Positions 54,195 to 63,629 of a stretch of 64,000 nucleotides of DNA are shown here, piece by piece; positions within the stretch are counted from its first letter, which is position 1; each line of letters starts with the position of its first letter. The stretch is taken from the NCBI RefSeq assembly GCF_003991425.1, contig NZ_CP034346.1:4749501-4813500 (forward strand), read 5' to 3'. Position numbers and translations under genes: made by a program. Origin of the DNA: Paenibacillus lutimineralis. GTDB taxonomy: Bacteria > Bacillota > Bacilli > Paenibacillales > Paenibacillaceae. The notes beneath the pieces were generated by a model. It was not told the origin of the DNA. It searched no databases and saw nothing but the letters and a program-made list of their open reading frames with translations.

Positions 54195-55913
54195 TCAAAA
54201 CTGAGGATTCTTTGGAAGGTCTGCAATCTCATATATTTGATCCATATCCAGATGCCCTCTTACATGATCGGCAAGTCGGTCAAACGCAATCTCTCGCCTT
54301 ACGGCGGCGGAGAATGTCGTAGCCAGAGGCTCCAGCCCCTTGGCTTGTCTAATTCCATCCAACCAAGCCCTGCGATAGCTATCACTATTGAATAGACCGT
54401 GCAAATACGTACCGAACACTCGCCCATCAATACGACAGACTCCCTCCATTCGTTCCTCTCCATCAACGCTTTGAACTAGGAATAAGGAAGTTGCCTCTTT
54501 CTCCCTACTAGCAGTGCTTCTTGTCACATCGTTTGAGTTCACTACGGTATCTGAGTTAGATGACTCTAACACACAACCAGCTTGGCTTGAGTATACCGTC
54601 TCCCCGGAATGAATTTCGTAGCCACCAACGGGGATAATAGGCTCCGTCGAATAAAGGTGGAGGGGGGCATCAGGTAGAACATGTCCTGCGGTGCGGATTG
54701 TCTTTTTTCCAGGAAGAAACGTCGTCCTCAGCGGCAGCCAGCCAAGTCCACGGGATTGATTCACTTTGCCAGATTCAACGGCCTCTGGATCAAGGAGTAC
54801 ATCGCCAAGCATCTGATATCCGCCACAAATACCGACCAGTTGCGAATGAGTGCTGCTCTCCATATACTGCTCAATCGCTCCGTCCAGCCCCTGTTCTCGC
54901 AGAAATGCCAAGTCGCTAATCGTATCCTTGGAGCCTGGCAGGATGATTACATCCGGCTCTCCTAGCTCCGCTGCTCGCTGGACATAACGCACAGACACGT
55001 CCGGCTCTGCATCCAGCATGTCGAAGTCAGTAAAATTGGAAATACGGGGATAACGAATAACGGCAATATCAATATCACGGCCCTGCTTAGGCATCGAAGC
55101 GTAGGAGTCGAGAATAACTGAATCCTCGGCCTCGATCTCCATATCCGGCAGGAAGGGCAGCACGCCGAGCACGGGAATGCCTGTCCGCTGTTCCAACCAA
55201 TCCAGCCCTGGCCGAAGCAGCTCCAGATCGCCTCTGAATTTATTGATGATGAAGCCCTTCACCCTGGCCCTCTCTTCGGGCTCCAGCAATTCGAGCGTCC
55301 CGACCAGAAACGCAAACACCCCGCCGCGATCGATATCGCCCACCAAAATGACCGGAGCTTCCGCCCACCCAGCCAGATTCATATTGACGATATCGCGCTG
55401 CTTCAAATTGATCTCCGCCGGACTTCCCGCACCTTCCAGTACAACGAGGTCATATTCATCCCTCAGTCGGTTCAGTGCCTCCATCACGATCGGTTGGGCC
55501 ACAGGCAGGAACTCCTCACGATATTTCATCGCGCTCAGATGCTGATAAGGCTTGCCGTGAACGACGATCTGCGAGTGCATATCTCCTGTCGGCTTAATCA
55601 GGACGGGATTCATATCCGTCGACGCCTCGATTCCACAGGCCTCAGCCTGCACTCCCTGGGCGCGCCCAATCTCCCGACCATCGGCGGTGACATAAGAATT
55701 AAGCGCCATATTCTGTGATTTATAGGGAGCTGTTCTGATTCCGTCTTGAACGAAAATTCGGCATAAGGCAGTCACGATGACACTCTTGCCGACATCAGAA
55801 GCCGTACCCTGCAGCATCAGCACAGCGCCTCGATTGCTGGAGTCTACGCAATTCCTCTTTGTATCTTTTTCCGTTATATCAACTTGCTCTCTTAATAAAT
55901 CTTCTTGCCTCAT
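54195..55913 (-). CDS. cobQ: Cobyric acid synthase CobQ
   Basis: 572 aa from ATG 55913 (GTGGAGG eight bases upstream); the 55937 start lies inside cobS. The N-terminal P-loop domain has GTASDVGKS. The C-terminal glutamine amidotransferase has the nucleophile Cys in GICGGYQMLG. It amidates four carboxyl groups of adenosylcobyrinic acid a,c-diamide. Between the catalytic domains is a longer low-complexity linker (SSNSDTVVNSNDVTRSTASR) of unknown origin. Last gene of the B12 unit. Confidence 0.94.
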   Translation of the reverse strand: MRQEDLLREQVDITEKDTKRNCVDSSNRGAVLMLQGTASDVGKSVIVTALCRIFVQDGIRTAPYKSQNMALNSYVTADGREIGRAQGVQAEACGIEASTDMNPVLIKPTGDMHSQIVVHGKPYQHLSAMKYREEFLPVAQPIVMEALNRLRDEYDLVVLEGAGSPAEINLKQRDIVNMNLAGWAEAPVILVGDIDRGGVFAFLVGTLELLEPEERARVKGFIINKFRGDLELLRPGLDWLEQRTGIPVLGVLPFLPDMEIEAEDSVILDSYASMPKQGRDIDIAVIRYPRISNFTDFDMLDAEPDVSVRYVQRAAELGEPDVIILPGSKDTISDLAFLREQGLDGAIEQYMESSTHSQLVGICGGYQMLGDVLLDPEAVESGKVNQSRGLGWLPLRTTFLPGKKTIRTAGHVLPDAPLHLYSTEPIIPVGGYEIHSGETVYSSQAGCVLESSNSDTVVNSNDVTRSTASREKEATSLFLVQSVDGEERMEGVCRIDGRVFGTYLHGLFNSDSYRRAWLDGIRQAKGLEPLATTFSAAVRREIAFDRLADHVRGHLDMDQIYEIADLPKNPQF

Positions 55914-55933
55914 CGAACAAACCTCCACTTCAC

Positions 55934-56740
55934 TCATTGAAAAAGCAAGCAGGCGAGCAGTAGCAGTACCGCTTCCAGCCCTTCATTGATCGCGCCATAG
56001 GTATCCCCCGTCAAGCCGCCCAGCCTTGCATTCATCCGGCTCGCCATCCAGGAACCGACTCCCCAAGCTAATAGAGGGGCAAGAACATAATAGACCATAG
56101 GGATGATAATATTCATATCTCCCCACTCTGGCACAGCGGCAAGCAGCAGCAGTCCAGCCGATAGCACAAGGGCCAGTAAAGTCGCAAGCAGCGTATCCTT
56201 GCCGCTCTGTCCCCGGAATCGTCCGGCCAGTCCTTCCCCCCCGCGCGCGGTCGGCCAATGACGCATAGCCAGCGACATGAACCAACGGCTCCACACAGGA
56301 GCCGTCATCATTGCCGCTCCAGATACATACAGTCCGCGGCTTAGGAGTGTAGCAAGCAGCGACATTTTAAAGAGCAGCAGCAGCACACAGGCTAACACAC
56401 CCATCGCCCCAACTCGGCTGTCCTTCATAATCTCCAGCATTTTCTCACGGGGACGATAGCTCAGGAACGCATCCGCAGAATCCATCCAGCCATCCAGATG
56501 TAATCCGCCAGTCAGCCAGACCCAAGCGATTAGCAGAATAACCGAGACCGGCAGTACAGGCAGCCCCAGGCTGGCCACCACCGCAATGATCCAAATAACA
56601 ATGCCAATCGCTGCACCGACGAGCGGATAATATTTGGCGCTCCTCTTCAGCAACTCCGGCGTAAAATCAAGCTCGGCCCGCACCGGAAACCGCGATAGAA
56701 ATTGAAAAGCGGCCAAAATTGGCCGTCCTTTTTGTCTCAT
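55934..56740 (-). CDS. cobS: Cobalamin-5'-phosphate synthase CobS
   Basis: 268 aa, membrane protein with about seven helices. The opening ILAAFQFLSRFPVR and the HLDGWMDSADAFLSYRPREK motif are diagnostic. It joins GDP-cobinamide and alpha-ribazole phosphate. It overlaps cobU by four bases (ATGA), so translation is coupled. Confidence 0.95.
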   Translation of the reverse strand: MRQKGRPILAAFQFLSRFPVRAELDFTPELLKRSAKYYPLVGAAIGIVIWIIAVVASLGLPVLPVSVILLIAWVWLTGGLHLDGWMDSADAFLSYRPREKMLEIMKDSRVGAMGVLACVLLLLFKMSLLATLLSRGLYVSGAAMMTAPVWSRWFMSLAMRHWPTARGGEGLAGRFRGQSGKDTLLATLLALVLSAGLLLLAAVPEWGDMNIIIPMVYYVLAPLLAWGVGSWMASRMNARLGGLTGDTYGAINEGLEAVLLLLACLLFQ

Positions 56741-57330
56741 AATCGATACTCCCTGCTCTTAAGTTCAATTGGAATTCCCGCAGTGACGAGAAACACTTGC
56801 TGTGAAATCTCAGCCATTTTGCGATTCATGATTCCAGCTAAATCCCGGTAGACTCGACCCAGACGGTATTCAGGCACGATGCCATCCCCGACCTCATTCG
56901 TCACCAGTACCAAATTACCGGAATAGGCTGAGACGACAGCAGCTAATCGTTCGATCTCATCCAATACTTGCGGCTCCGCCTCCGGCCCATCGCCGGACGC
57001 GAGCAAAACATTAGAGAGCCATAATGTGAGACAATCCACCAGTACAACAGGTTCGTCTGCCACAGGCTCCTCGATAGAGGAAGATATACGATTGTTCGAC
57101 TGAGCCAGCTCGCTTAACAGCGCGGCAAGCCGCAGCGGCTCTTCCTTCGTCTCCCAAGGGAAACCGCTGTCCACGCGGACACTCTGGTGCAGCCTGATCC
57201 GCTCACGCATCTCATCGTCGAATGCTTGCGCCGTAGCAATATAAATCCCTCGCCCCGTATGCTTCATACACCATTTCTCGGCAAAAGAGCTCTTACCGCT
57301 CCGCGCCCCACCGGTCACCGTAATGATCAT
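56737..57330 (-). CDS. cobU: Adenosylcobinamide kinase / phosphate guanylyltransferase CobU
   Basis: 197 aa. P-loop GGARSGKSSFAE at the start, the VDCLTLWLSN segment, and NEVGDGIVPEYRLGR with the conserved Asn-Glu-Val-Gly. It phosphorylates adenosylcobinamide and adds GMP. It overlaps cobT and cobS by four bases each. Confidence 0.95.
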   Translation of the reverse strand: MIITVTGGARSGKSSFAEKWCMKHTGRGIYIATAQAFDDEMRERIRLHQSVRVDSGFPWETKEEPLRLAALLSELAQSNNRISSSIEEPVADEPVVLVDCLTLWLSNVLLASGDGPEAEPQVLDEIERLAAVVSAYSGNLVLVTNEVGDGIVPEYRLGRVYRDLAGIMNRKMAEISQQVFLVTAGIPIELKSREYRL

Positions 57331-58406
57331 ACGGTTGCCTCCGGACCAGCCCCTTCTCCTGTAGAGACTCCGGCACTCTCAAAGGTCGCCATTTCCGACA
57401 TTACGCGGCAGATCGCATCGATCAGATGCAGCGCCAGTACGCCGCCAGTGCCTTCACCTAGCCGCATGTCCAGATGCAGCATCGGGGCAAGTCCTAGCTC
57501 ACCGAGCAGCTGCTCATGCCCCTGTTCATGCGAGGCATGCGAGGCGATCATATAATGCGCAGTTTCTGGTGCAAGGCGTTGCGCGATTAATGCTGCTGCA
57601 CTAGAGATAAACCCGTCAATTACGACCGGACAATGGTGAGCAGCAGCAGCCAGGATCACCCCAGTCAAGCCGGCAATTTCAAGTCCGCCGACCTTGGATA
57701 ATACATCCAGCGGATCGTTCACATTCGGCTGGTTAACATCAATTGCCTTCTGCACGATAGCAATCTTATGCTGAAGGCGTTCGTCATTGAGACCCGTTCC
57801 TCGACCAACGCATTCCTGCGGTGATTTTCCGGTCAACACGCTCATAACTGCCGCACTGGCCGTAGTATTACCGATCCCCATTTCGCCAGTCACGAACAGT
57901 CTTGATCCATTTGCTACTGCACCCTTCACCGTATCGATTCCCGCCAGCACGGCCGCTTCCGCTTCCTCACGGCTCATCGCCGGACCTTTGGCCATGTTCG
58001 CTGTTCCATAGCGGATCTTCTTCATGACGAGCTCCGGGTGCGACAACTCGGCATTTACTCCGATGTCCACGCACATCACTTCGGCTCCGGCTTGACGAGC
58101 CAGTACATTCACTGCTGCACCGCCGGCCAGGAAGTTATGTACCATCTGCGGCGTTACCTCCGCTGGAAAAGCACTGATGCCTTCCTCGCACACACCATGA
58201 TCAGCAGCCATGACAATGACAGAACGCTTAGATAAATCGGGATGTACATTCCCTGTTATTCCTGCTAGCTTCACGGCCAGATTCTCCAGCTTCCCGAGAC
58301 TCCCCGGCGGCTTGGTTAACTGATCGAGATGCTCAGCCGCTGCTGCTGAAGCAGCCTCGTCCGGAGCTGAGATTTTATCGATAATTTGTGCGATTAAATG
58401 ATTCAT
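57327..58406 (-). CDS. cobT: Nicotinate-nucleotide:dimethylbenzimidazole phosphoribosyltransferase CobT
   Basis: 359 aa. LDQLTKPPGSLGKLENLAVK opening, GEMGIGNTTASAA, and the C-terminal catalytic Glu in MRLGEGTGG. It makes alpha-ribazole 5'-phosphate for the lower loop of B12. It starts about 130 bases after the btuD gene on the minus strand; an inverted repeat lies in that gap, so partial read-through or an added promoter is possible. Confidence 0.95.
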   Translation of the reverse strand: MNHLIAQIIDKISAPDEAASAAAAEHLDQLTKPPGSLGKLENLAVKLAGITGNVHPDLSKRSVIVMAADHGVCEEGISAFPAEVTPQMVHNFLAGGAAVNVLARQAGAEVMCVDIGVNAELSHPELVMKKIRYGTANMAKGPAMSREEAEAAVLAGIDTVKGAVANGSRLFVTGEMGIGNTTASAAVMSVLTGKSPQECVGRGTGLNDERLQHKIAIVQKAIDVNQPNVNDPLDVLSKVGGLEIAGLTGVILAAAAHHCPVVIDGFISSAAALIAQRLAPETAHYMIASHASHEQGHEQLLGELGLAPMLHLDMRLGEGTGGVLALHLIDAICRVMSEMATFESAGVSTGEGAGPEATV

Positions 58407-58494
58407 GTGTATATCCCCTTCCTGGTGCGTGATGTGCGACTATATCATAACTAACTATATCACTAGTGTTGCAAGATCATGCTGCAAAATATGA

Positions 58495-58519
58495 ACTAGC
58501 GAAACGTAGTTCCGCTAGT
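58495..58519. repeat. Inverted repeat between btuD and cobT
   Basis: ACTAGCG and CGCTAGT pair around an 11-base loop. There is no T tract. It could be an RNA-stability hairpin or a weak attenuator inside the B12 unit. Confidence 0.4.
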
Positions 58520-58536
58520 ATAGAATAACCTATCAT

Positions 58537-59334
58537 TCAAGCCCCATGTTTACCGCTAGTTTCCTTGCGCAGTAATAACTGCGGCTCTCCGTGATCCGGG
58601 TGCGCAACGATATGCGACTGCACCTGAAAGACCGATTCAATCAATTCGGAATTAATTATTTCCGCTGGTGAACCTTCAGCTACAATTCTGCCCTGATGAA
58701 GTACAAGCAAGTGGTCGCAATACAGAGCAGCAAGGTTGAGATCATGCATAACAGATACGACCGTCAAACCCGCTTCACGTTGCCAGCTGGCAACCAGCTC
58801 CATGAACTGCGTCTGATGTCGGATATCCAGATAGGTTGTCGGCTCATCAAGCAGGACGATCTCAGGTTGCTGGGCCATCACTTTGCCCAAGGCGACCCGC
58901 TGCCGCTGTCCTCCGCTCAATACATGAAGCGGACGATGCGCTAAATCATTCAACTCGAGCTTATCCATAATACCGTCCATTAGACGCTGAGCGGCTTCAC
59001 TATCTTCTCTGCCGCGCCAATTCTGGAACGGAAACCGCCCCATTTCAATCACTTCCCGGACAGGGTAAGCTACTGGTGGAAGCCCATCCTGCTGCAGAAC
59101 CGCCAGCTTGCGCGACAGCTTCTTGCGCCCGTATTCGGCAATCAACCTGCCATCCAGACTGATCTCACCGCGGTTCGGCTTCTCTACTCCGGACAAGAGG
59201 CTAATCAGCGTTGATTTCCCACTGCCATTTGGACCGATAATGCCCCAAAACTGTCCGCGTTGAACCCGCCAGTTTATATCCTTGAGTACGGAGAGACTTC
59301 CATATGATTTATCTATATGCCGCACTTCAATCAA
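58537..59334 (-). CDS. btuD: Cobalamin ABC transporter ATP-binding protein BtuD
   Basis: 265 aa. Walker A GPNGSGKST, signature LSGGQRQRV, Walker B IVLLDEPTTYLD. FepC/BtuD class. It overlaps the permease by four bases. The vitamin B12 specificity is inferred from the riboswitch and the cob genes in the same unit. Confidence 0.9.
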   Translation of the reverse strand: MIEVRHIDKSYGSLSVLKDINWRVQRGQFWGIIGPNGSGKSTLISLLSGVEKPNRGEISLDGRLIAEYGRKKLSRKLAVLQQDGLPPVAYPVREVIEMGRFPFQNWRGREDSEAAQRLMDGIMDKLELNDLAHRPLHVLSGGQRQRVALGKVMAQQPEIVLLDEPTTYLDIRHQTQFMELVASWQREAGLTVVSVMHDLNLAALYCDHLLVLHQGRIVAEGSPAEIINSELIESVFQVQSHIVAHPDHGEPQLLLRKETSGKHGA

Positions 59335-60377
59335 CGCATCTCCACCTCTCTCTCCTTCTTCTTGCGATACAGCAAATAAGCAAAGAAAGGCGCCCCTACG
59401 AAGGCAGTGACAATTCCCAACGGTATCTCAATCGGTGCCAGCAGCGAGCGCGCTGCCAGATCGCTCCACATCATAAAGATGCCCCCGCCGAGCGCGGAGA
59501 GCGGAATAATCAGGCGATAATCGGGACCCGTAATAAGCCGAATAATATGAGGTACCACCAAGCCAACAAAGCCAATCACCCCGGATACCGAGACGGCCGC
59601 TGCCGTGAGCAGCGTGGCCACGAATAACACTGATAATTTGGTGAATTCCACATTGAGTCCCGTATGGGTTGCTTGCCGCTCTCCAAGCGCCAGCAAATTC
59701 AGCGTCCTGGCCCGGCTCCAGAGGTAAATAATCCCCAGCGCCAAATATGGCAACAGGATGGCCGTATACGACCATCCTCGCAAGCTTAAGGACCCCATCG
59801 TCCAATATAAAATTTCATTCACCGTCTTCTTCGACATTGCTGTCAGAAAAGATACAACCGCCCCCAGGAAGGATTGCATCACGACACCCGATAGAATTAA
59901 ATTTTCGATCGGTATTTTCCCGTTCTCCCGTGCCAGCCACATTACGATCCACAACGTTAATGAACCCGTTAAAAATGCGATAGCCGGCAGTGTGAACACT
60001 CCAATCACGGAGTACTGCCAGCCAAGGAAGATCAGTACCGCGGCCCCTAGCGCTGAACCCGATGACACGCCAAGGGTGAATGGATCAGAGAGCGGGTTGC
60101 GCAGTACTCCCTGGAAAGCAGAGCCCGCTACCGCGAGCGAAGCACCGACCAGCAGGCCAAGCATCACTCGCGGAAGGCGAACCTTCATAACAATCTGTTC
60201 AGAAGCCATGCTCCAATCTGGAGTGATATGATCGCCAATCCATGGAATATGATGCGCGAGAATGGCGATAATCTCTCCAGCAGGCAAATATACTGAGCCA
60301 ACCCCGATACAGATCAAGATGGTGATTGCGAGCAAAGCAAGACCTATGATTCCGTATCCGGCCAGCTTCTTCCTCAT
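59331..60377 (-). CDS. btuC: Cobalamin ABC transporter permease BtuC
   Basis: 348 aa, about ten membrane helices. FecCD/BtuC signatures: GSAFQGVLRNPLSDPFTLGV and GVIGFVGLVVPHIIRLITG, ending IEIPLGIVTAFVGAPFFAYL. It forms a homodimer in BtuCD-F systems. Overlaps its neighbours by four bases on each side. Confidence 0.93.
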   Translation of the reverse strand: MRKKLAGYGIIGLALLAITILICIGVGSVYLPAGEIIAILAHHIPWIGDHITPDWSMASEQIVMKVRLPRVMLGLLVGASLAVAGSAFQGVLRNPLSDPFTLGVSSGSALGAAVLIFLGWQYSVIGVFTLPAIAFLTGSLTLWIVMWLARENGKIPIENLILSGVVMQSFLGAVVSFLTAMSKKTVNEILYWTMGSLSLRGWSYTAILLPYLALGIIYLWSRARTLNLLALGERQATHTGLNVEFTKLSVLFVATLLTAAAVSVSGVIGFVGLVVPHIIRLITGPDYRLIIPLSALGGGIFMMWSDLAARSLLAPIEIPLGIVTAFVGAPFFAYLLYRKKKEREVEMR

Positions 60378-61387
60378 GGCTGCATCAATTCCGGATAGAT
60401 TGCTTTGGCTACTTCAATCAGTCCTTGGGTTACGCGCGGTCCTGGACGGCTGAGCAAATTGTCATCCAGTCCAATGACCTGATCATTCTTCACCGCCGTA
60501 ATTTGATCCCAACCGCTGCGTTCTTTTATAATCTCGGCCAAGGTCTTGTTATTATCAATGACGCTCTTGGCATATAGGATAACATCAGGATTTGCCTTAA
60601 TAATATTCTCTTCGTTAATTTGACTCCAACCTTCTATATCGGAAGCTACGTTAGTGCCTCCGGCAAGTGTGATCATCTCGTCCATGAACTCACCTTTACC
60701 AACCGTCCAGCCTGGCGAAAACTCGATATATACCTTTTTCTTATCTTCCTCTTTAACCGTTTTGACGGCTTCAGTTACTTGATTCAGCTCATCCTGCATC
60801 TGCTTCACAACTTGCTCCGCCTCAGCCTGGTGATCCGTAATTTGTCCAATCATCTTAATATGGTCCATCACATCAGTAACTGTCTTCGGATTGGATTTAA
60901 ATACTTTAATCCCGAGATCAGTCAAGCTCTTGATCGTCTCTTCCTTGATCATCGTCCCTGTTACAACGACAAGATCCGGCTCAGCCGCTACAACGGATTC
61001 TACATTAACTTGGAAGCCGCCCATCTTCGGCTTGGACAGCGCTGCTTCCGGATAATCATCATTATCCGAGACGCCGACAATCTGCTCGTCCAGCCCGATC
61101 GCGAACAAACCTTCCGTCTCCGATGGTGACAAGGAGACAATCTTCTGCGGAGCCGCATCAAATGTGACCTCTGTGCCGAAATCATCCTTAACAGTAAGCG
61201 GGTAAGCTGTATGCTGTGCTTCCCCTGCATTTCCGCTATTGCTGCTCTGCTCAGCAGCCTGATTCGTACTATTATTTGCCGCCCCGTTCGTGGCATTATT
61301 CGTTGAATTATTGGCGCCACACCCTGCAACGACCATAATTACGAGCGTCAGCAGCGCAGCCGCCCATATTTTTCTCCAGTTCTTCAA
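60374..61387 (-). CDS. btuF: Cobalamin ABC transporter substrate-binding lipoprotein BtuF
   Basis: 337 aa. Lipobox in MVVAGCGANN; the Asn/Thr/Gly-rich linker after it (about 25-55) is typical of surface lipoproteins. The type III binding fold begins TEVTFDAAPQKIVSLSPSE. First gene of the unit, directly downstream of the cobalamin riboswitch, which supports B12 as ligand over iron siderophores. Confidence 0.92.
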   Translation of the reverse strand: MKNWRKIWAAALLTLVIMVVAGCGANNSTNNATNGAANNSTNQAAEQSSNSGNAGEAQHTAYPLTVKDDFGTEVTFDAAPQKIVSLSPSETEGLFAIGLDEQIVGVSDNDDYPEAALSKPKMGGFQVNVESVVAAEPDLVVVTGTMIKEETIKSLTDLGIKVFKSNPKTVTDVMDHIKMIGQITDHQAEAEQVVKQMQDELNQVTEAVKTVKEEDKKKVYIEFSPGWTVGKGEFMDEMITLAGGTNVASDIEGWSQINEENIIKANPDVILYAKSVIDNNKTLAEIIKERSGWDQITAVKNDQVIGLDDNLLSRPGPRVTQGLIEVAKAIYPELMQP

Positions 61388-61496
61388 GTTTTCCCTCTCC
61401 TTTTGAATAAGTTCTTGTACGCCATTGCTTGTGCTAGCAGCCTCGATCAGGTTTTCTTATCAAAGCCGACTTTTTGAACTACTACTTAAAACAAAG

Positions 61497-61521
61497 AAAA
61501 CCCGATCCGATGGGATGGGTT
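61497..61521 (-). terminator. Terminator of the cobalamin riboswitch
   Basis: On the minus strand AACCCATCC-CATC-GGATCGGGTT is followed by TTCTTTG. It lies between the aptamer and btuF and is the probable expression platform. Confidence 0.75.
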
Positions 61522-61624
61522 ACGTCTACAAAGTATTATGCCTGATCCAAACAGAGCATGAAGTCTCCATTTACAGATTGCAATCTTAGCTTAGCAGAAC
61601 GTCATCCTTTCCTCGAAGGACCGT

Positions 61625-61815
61625 CTCATATACTCGCGGCAGGTCTCCTGACTTACAGGTTATGACTTGAAGCCCACCTTCCCATCAACCTGACAGTTGA
61701 CAGTGGCAAATTGGACTTCGTCCCTGTTTACAGTGGCGGGACCGCGCCGGACTCACACCGGCTTCCCTTTTCACCCGAGTGTATGGCGTCATACGCCGCC
61801 AACTCAGGACCAGCA
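61625..61815 (-). promoter_or_regulatory. Cobalamin riboswitch of the btuFCD-cobTUSQ unit
   Basis: The minus strand carries the B12 box AGTCAGGAGACCTGCC (61653-61638), the central CCACTG/GCCACTG elements, and the conserved GGTGAAAAGGGAAGCCGG...CCGGCGCGG region near 61745-61780. All expected AdoCbl-type parts occur in order. Cobalamin binding should reduce expression of both uptake and assembly genes. Confidence 0.95.
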
Positions 61816-61959
61816 AGTATTTATTTAATTCATTAGCTTAAAGCAAGGCTATCTTCTCTATTGGATTATAGGTGAAAAGAAGATTGAACACAATATCCAA
61901 AACCGTTCATGCACCGTTATCTACTGCTGCAATACTGTAATAAGATAGTCTTATCCCGT

Positions 61960-62934
61960 TCACTCGCTCCTGCATAGCCACACATTGCGAATAAAGGAAC
62001 CCTTAAGAATTTTTCCTTGGTCCATGATCATAAGGCCCACCTCGCGAATCTCCTCCTCAAGTGGCTCTGAAGAGACGATAACCGACTGGATGCTAATCCG
62101 CTTTAGACTAGTGAGCATTCTAATCCGTTCATCTCGCGGAAGTACCGAACACAGATTATAAGGCATATCAAGAACAGCGGCATCATAATGCTCATCTATC
62201 TCGTTCATATCACCGATCTCTACCAAGCCTTTCGAATCATAGCCAAAATGGTGCAAATTCACACGCGCTCCCTTAATCGCTAGCGGATTAATATCCCGGC
62301 CGACAATATCCATCCCTATCGACAACGCCTCGATCAGCACATTCCCCATGCCGCAGCAGGGATCGATCAACCGCAGTCCATTCGGTTGAGGCGCCGCGAT
62401 ATTAACTAATGCGCGAGCAACTGGGGTGCTCAGTCCGGTCGAGTAATTTTGCGGCTTATGCTTATGCTCAAGCCAGACCGACCGTGCCGGATAGCAGCTT
62501 CCCAGTGTCCAGCGCCCGTTATGAGAGAGCAAGCCATAGATCAGATCCGGCGTACGCATCTCCGCCTTGCCGCGAATAATACTCCCGACTTGGCGCTCCA
62601 TCTGCCGCTGCTGCTCGTAGCTGCGTGGATCACCATTTTTGATATATTTTACTTTAAATGTTCTATTATTAAGCTCCAGCTCGGCAGCCCGCCGCAGCAG
62701 TTCCTCCCAAGAAACTTCGCTGATCAATACATCCATCCTCAGCGATAGATAAGGACTACGATTCGGATCGATCAGAATGGGCGTATCCACGAATGGGTAC
62801 GGTCCAACAGGATCAACGGCGTATCCGAATAGCGCCTGCAGCTCCATCCTGCACAGATCACGCTCCGTCTCATGACAGGCAAAGGGATAAATATAGCGGC
62901 TGGAACTCTCCGTTTGCTGCATCAAATCTCTCAT
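61960..62934 (-). CDS. Trm11-like RNA (guanine-N2) methyltransferase
   Basis: 324 aa from ATG 62934 or 62922 (neither has an ideal ribosome site). A THUMP-like N-terminal half (about 1-160) precedes a Rossmann methyltransferase domain. It has the motif LIDPCCGMGNVLIEALSIGM and catalytic motif DMPYNL (a D/NPPY variant), as in TrmG10/Trm11 proteins. It probably modifies N2 of a guanine in tRNA, which is rare in bacteria and seen in Bacillales. The target is unverified. Confidence 0.8.
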   Translation of the reverse strand: MRDLMQQTESSSRYIYPFACHETERDLCRMELQALFGYAVDPVGPYPFVDTPILIDPNRSPYLSLRMDVLISEVSWEELLRRAAELELNNRTFKVKYIKNGDPRSYEQQRQMERQVGSIIRGKAEMRTPDLIYGLLSHNGRWTLGSCYPARSVWLEHKHKPQNYSTGLSTPVARALVNIAAPQPNGLRLIDPCCGMGNVLIEALSIGMDIVGRDINPLAIKGARVNLHHFGYDSKGLVEIGDMNEIDEHYDAAVLDMPYNLCSVLPRDERIRMLTSLKRISIQSVIVSSEPLEEEIREVGLMIMDQGKILKGSFIRNVWLCRSE

Positions 62935-63020
62935 TCCTCTTTTGGCAAATTGAATTCTTCAGAGCACCATCATACCCCTTTTCCCCGAAAAAAGAAAAGA
63001 AGAGTCGGTCCCCGTTAAGA

Positions 63021-63611
63021 TCAGGACAACTTTAGTTTCATAATCTCCCCCGGCGAAACTTTGCTGTCCCAGAAGTCAGCATCTGGATTCATCAGCATGT
63101 TCAGCGTGGATATCACACCACCATGGGTCACAACAAGCAGGATGGAAGGATTAGCGTTCCCGCTAACCGCAAGCTCCTTCGATTTCTGCACCAGTTCCCT
63201 TTGAAAGTCGGCGACCCTGTTCTGGAACAGCTCCCATGATTCCCCTTCCGGTGGTGTATACAGCTTGGGATTGTCAATCCAGGCACGATAGAGTGGGTTA
63301 TGCTCTAGCATTTCATAGGTTTTGCCTTCCCAAGCACCAAAGTTCATCTCCTTAAGTCTTGGATCATAGACAGCTTGTGCAGTCAAATCAGGACGGATCA
63401 ATTGCAAGGTCTGGCGACAGCGCTTCAGGTCACTGCAATATACACCGGCAAAGGATTGACCAGCCAGCTTACTCCGCAGCGGAGTAAGACCGGAAGCCTC
63501 CCCAGGCAACAACTCCTCATCGCTATGGCCTTGATATTTACGCTGCAGATTCCACCCTGTCAATCCATGCCGGATTAACCACCACTCCACTCCCTCATAG
63601 CTTTCATTCAT
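63021..63611 (-). CDS. Histidine phosphatase family protein (CobC/GpmB-like)
   Basis: 196 aa from ATG 63611, ten bases after GGAGG. RHG motif in WWLIRHGLTGWNLQRKYQGH; the second catalytic His is in LLVVTHGGVISTL. KEMNFGAWEGKTYEML is typical of CobC-type alpha-ribazole phosphatases and related hydrolases. B12 genes are 1.5 kb away but not in the same unit, so a CobC role is possible, not shown. It follows the TetR gene by 18 bases and is probably co-transcribed. Confidence 0.82.
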   Translation of the reverse strand: MNESYEGVEWWLIRHGLTGWNLQRKYQGHSDEELLPGEASGLTPLRSKLAGQSFAGVYCSDLKRCRQTLQLIRPDLTAQAVYDPRLKEMNFGAWEGKTYEMLEHNPLYRAWIDNPKLYTPPEGESWELFQNRVADFQRELVQKSKELAVSGNANPSILLVVTHGGVISTLNMLMNPDADFWDSKVSPGEIMKLKLS

Positions 63612-63629
63612 TATGTCGAGTCCTCCTTG

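Noticed and set aside
58537..61387. Iron-siderophore importer instead of B12 importer
   Set aside because: Sequence alone cannot separate the two FecCD-type classes, but the cobalamin riboswitch and co-transcribed cob genes favour B12.
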